64,000 nucleotides of DNA, taken from NCBI GenBank assembly GCA_013397935.1, contig VZRN01005628.1, forward strand, positions 124,001-188,000. The letters are read 5' to 3'. A model generated the notes under the pieces. That model saw only the letters and a program-made list of their open reading frames with translations. It was not told the DNA's origin and made no database searches. Source of the DNA: Dasyornis broadbenti (taxonomy: Eukaryota > Chordata > Aves > Passeriformes > Dasyornithidae). The position numbers and the translations under genes were made by a program. Positions 60,841 through 64,000 of this stretch are shown here, piece after piece. The first letter of the stretch is position 1; every line of letters begins with the position of its first letter.

Positions 60841-61911
60841 CACTCTTACTCTCCTGTTTGGCCTGTCAAATTTGCTTTTGGCTAAACTGTTCTCAACAGT
60901 ATTTGGATAAATACAAGCTGAATGGGTACCACAGACACTAACCACTTTTGTTGTGCTGCTGTAAACAGTGCTTTGCTTTTCCACTGCTGCTGCTGCTTAG
61001 AACAATGCATTGTGTTCAGACTATACTCACGTCATCTATAGATATTGTTTCAGTTAATAGAAAGCAATTTCATATTGATTGCAGAAGCTTCAAAGGAATG
61101 TTTGAGCAGAGAAGATATAAACCCAATCTAACAGGGTGAAAAATAAAAAAAAAGATTCTGTCCTTGTAACCGTGCACACTGTGTGTATACATGAAGTAGA
61201 AGATTATAATTTTAAGATTTCAGACACACAAAGAATGGGGAAAAGGATTTGTATTCCACGTATGGTAGAGGCTAAATGTCCTAATGTACTCAGCTCCCAC
61301 TTCATCAGTTAAATTAAGGAACAGTCCTAGTATATCCTGATACAAGCCAACTTTTCCTCTCAGAGTCTCTCTTCTCCTGGTCTTCCCCTTCCTTCTTGAC
61401 TGGCCTTGATCCCAGAACATGTAGAAGGAGAAAGCAAAGGAGAGGGACAAGCATGGAAGGGTCACTGTTGGTTTATCCAGAGGTTCACAGAAATGGCTTT
61501 TTCTGGGCACAGATAAAGTAAGGATAATTCAGACCTTAAATTATGAAAGCAATATTTTAAATAATTAAAAAAAAAAAAATGTCCTGTCATGTGTGTATTT
61601 GAGAGAATGGGGAAGAAAGCACTTTAACTCCAATTAATCTGTTGTCAATTATGGGAATATCCAGTCTATGAATGCTGAATCCATCCAGGGGCTAATTTCT
61701 CCACTGAAATCGAGCTTTTCTGGGAACAAAAAAAAGATAAACATGCCTCTGCTAACACACGTGGAAGAAAGGTTGATGAATAAAAAGAGGTGAGAACAAA
61801 AGTGAAGAGATACAAAGGAATTTAATTTAAGTAATTGATTTGAAAACATAGGGTATGTTTATCATTCCTAAACTTCTTTGTACTGTACAGCAACAGTAGG
61901 ATGAACTCTTT

Positions 61912-61927
61912 TGATGATGATGATGAT
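61912..61927. repeat. (GAT)n short microsatellite
   Basis: About five GAT/TGA units; short. Confidence 0.85.
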
Positions 61928-63814
61928 AACGTCAGTTTGGTTTTCGCCCAGGTCCTGCATTATCAAAGCATTTTATCTGTACATTTTCTTTTTTCGTTAT
62001 TACAGGGGTTGCTGCAAAGAAGGTTATTTTTATGTTAATGTTCTTACCCATTTCATCTCCATCAAAATTCCTTTCCTTTAAGCTACTCTTAGGAGAATTT
62101 GGCAGATTTTCCTCTCCTTATAAAGAGATAGGGAAAAGGTCCCTTTCCCTCTTAAACTATACTTGGATCTTGTTAGATACAGAGGAGGAAGTGCAGAATG
62201 ATGACAAAGCATAACAATTATGATGGTAAAGATAGAGCCTTTGCTCATTTAACGCTAATCCAAGAAGCATAAACCATAAGCAGATTCTAACCTGCATTGA
62301 AAACAATTGTTACTTTGCCCATCTGTTTGTCTCTTCCAAACACATGTTTATTCAAGTCATGAATACTTCAGCAAAATAGCTTTATTTACTTCACTTCATC
62401 CAGTGTGGTCTTTCCCACACCCATGGAACATTTCCTGGTATAGTTTCTGTTGAAGGAATATTCCGTAAAAGCCAACTTGACATGTTGTCTCTTGGTGGTG
62501 ATGCAAACCCAAACGCTACTGCTCTTTAGAATGCACTCTTTACTAAGGCAATATAATATTAATTGTATTATCTATGATTTATTCTTGGCACCACTGGAAG
62601 GCCTCCCTGCCCACTCCAGGGCAACCTGCCAATTTGTTTAATACTGAAATAAGGCTGGTTCCAGAGAAACTAATGATTCTTCTCTTACCATTTGCAGGAC
62701 AGCAGGAGCAGGGGGAAGAGAATACGCCTTTTTCTTCAACTTTTCCCCTTTCAGATTTACATCACTCTTGAATATTCAAAAGAGCGGGACAGTCAGTGAC
62801 CCCCTTGTGATCTGACACTGAAATTGTTTCAAACTCCAGCTGCTCGTTTCCCCTCATGGTTTGCATTTTGCTCAATTTCATCACTGAGGGGTAAGACACA
62901 TAAAGCTTCTCATGATGCAACATCTCTCACAATGTAAAAAGTATCATTCAAAAAAGTACGAACTACAACAGGTTTAAGTACGTAATGTAACTGATAATAA
63001 CTTCATTGGAGCTGGGAAAACACCTGCATTTATTCCCTCTAGATGCACAATTTTTTTTCTTAAAACACACTAGAAGGCATGGAGGTGGTTATGAGAGATT
63101 TGAATAGATAAATGGTAAACAGGGGCTGTGGAGACCAATGGTTCTGTTCAAACCATGTGAAAGTTGTAAGGTCATAGTGAATTACAACAAAAAAAGATTG
63201 GCAGCCTAAAATAAATGAATTTATAGTGTTGAATCAGGCTCTAGTATAAAATTGTCTTCTGGGTCACCTGTTTGTTTCTCCCAGTAGAAAATTACTACAA
63301 AAAGCATCACTGATCATAACTCTTGCAGTAGAGATCAGAAGAATGGACTTGAAAATTAAATTATTTTCACATTCCTACAGTCTGTATAGTCACATGTCTG
63401 AAGGCAGAAACAAAGAACACTTTTGTAGGAGCATGAAAATATAAGTCTGTATTTACTTGTTTTACATGGGAAAAGAGCATTATCACATCTCTGCAATTAA
63501 ACCTGTAATTTATTAAAAGATAGTCTAGTTCTGTGGGCATGAGGTAACAGTTTAGAAAGAGGTTCATAAAGCCCTGTGGCAACACCTGGGCTCAGCAGAC
63601 TGGAGCAGAGCATTCCTGTTCTCTGAGCAATGGCTGGGGCATGGTAACAGAGGTGAGTGAAGCCTCTGTGGTGAGCAGCACCAAACCAGTGTGTACCTTT
63701 TCACATCTGTCCTGTCAGGGCAATTCCATAGAAACCTGCTCAGCTCCTCTGGTGCCTTGCACAAGCGTCACAGGAAACTACCTGTTTTGCTTCTTGTATA
63801 TCACCTTTTCTTTA

Positions 63815-63828
63815 TTTTTTTTTTTTTT
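63815..63828. repeat. Poly-T homopolymer (14 T)
   Basis: A T run preceded by TTTCTTTA and followed by CCCCACC. No associated element was recognised. Confidence 0.8.
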
Positions 63829-64000
63829 CCCCACCATTTGCCAAAAATAAAATAAAAAGACTGCTGGTGCTTGTGTCCTCTCTGTCAATTACACAGCTAA
63901 AATTCTAACTGTTCTGGGCTATTCAATGCTACTTAAAGTAAAATCTCACAGCTCTTTGAAGAATGGACTCAAATTTTTCCAGGCACAACAGCAAGCCCTG

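Larger units (their letters stand above)
57729..64000. other. Anonymous non-coding DNA to window end
   Basis: No gene was recognised. A possible MIR fragment lies at 59240-59302, poly-A at 59857-59874, a pyrimidine-rich tract at about 60690-60840, a TGA/GAT triplet run at 61912-61927 and poly-T at about 63815-63828. All open frames are under 100 codons. Confidence 0.6.

Noticed and set aside
1..64000. CRISPR array, prokaryotic operon, phage or plasmid features
   Set aside because: The DNA is clearly eukaryotic (CR1 LINEs, LTR remnant, microsatellites, no long frames); no regularly spaced repeats were seen.
1..64000. tRNA, rRNA, snRNA or known microRNA genes
   Set aside because: No cloverleaf box pair, conserved rRNA stretch or recognisable snRNA sequence was seen on either strand; a microRNA hairpin cannot be excluded by eye.

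Overview
This window looks like AT-rich, non-coding vertebrate nuclear DNA, most likely from a bird and probably a songbird (passerine). The main evidence is four CR1 LINE copies with typical avian 3' ends (reverse-complement starts such as TCACAGAATCACAGAATC, or a plus-strand tail of ATTCTGTGA-like units). A decayed LTR fragment of a type I associate with passerine endogenous retroviruses supports this. No bacterial or organellar features are visible: no operons, no ribosome binding sites, and no open frame longer than about 220 codons.

I could not support any host protein-coding gene, tRNA, rRNA or known ncRNA. The longest open frames are either decayed CR1 reverse transcriptase (7.5-8.65 kb) or unrecognised frames of the length chance gives in 64 kb of six-frame AT-rich sequence. 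The window therefore reads as a gene desert or the inside of a large intron. I cannot name the locus or the neighbouring genes.

Layout: 1-7.1 kb is anonymous sequence with a probable old MIR-like SINE (3.5 kb, minus) and an assembly gap (5490-5526). A 1.5 kb CR1 copy (minus) lies at 7.13-8.61 kb. From 8.6 to 26.6 kb is anonymous sequence holding a much older CR1 reverse-transcriptase remnant at about 23.94-24.16 kb and a TTTA microsatellite at 25.74 kb. A short CR1 3' end on the plus strand is at 26.66-26.98 kb, and another on the minus strand at 30.75-31.19 kb. A gap at 35618-35705 sits next to a poly-C tract. A decayed LTR fragment is at 38.21-38.34 kb. A third gap (46010-46064) is also bordered by C-rich sequence, followed by a CR1 3' end (minus) at 46.57-47.07 kb and a GAAA microsatellite at 47.71-47.81 kb. 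An old palindromic-looking amniote repeat is at 51.72-51.83 kb, and a MIR/CORE-type SINE is at 57.54-57.73 kb (plus). The rest is anonymous DNA with homopolymer and pyrimidine-rich runs.

No set of genes works together here. The readable biology is a layered record of retroposition: recent-to-middle-aged CR1 copies, one retroviral LTR remnant, and a set of much older, barely recognisable SINE/LINE remnants. The old ones are the most worthwhile targets because their persistence may reflect constraint. I found no convincing undescribed biological system.
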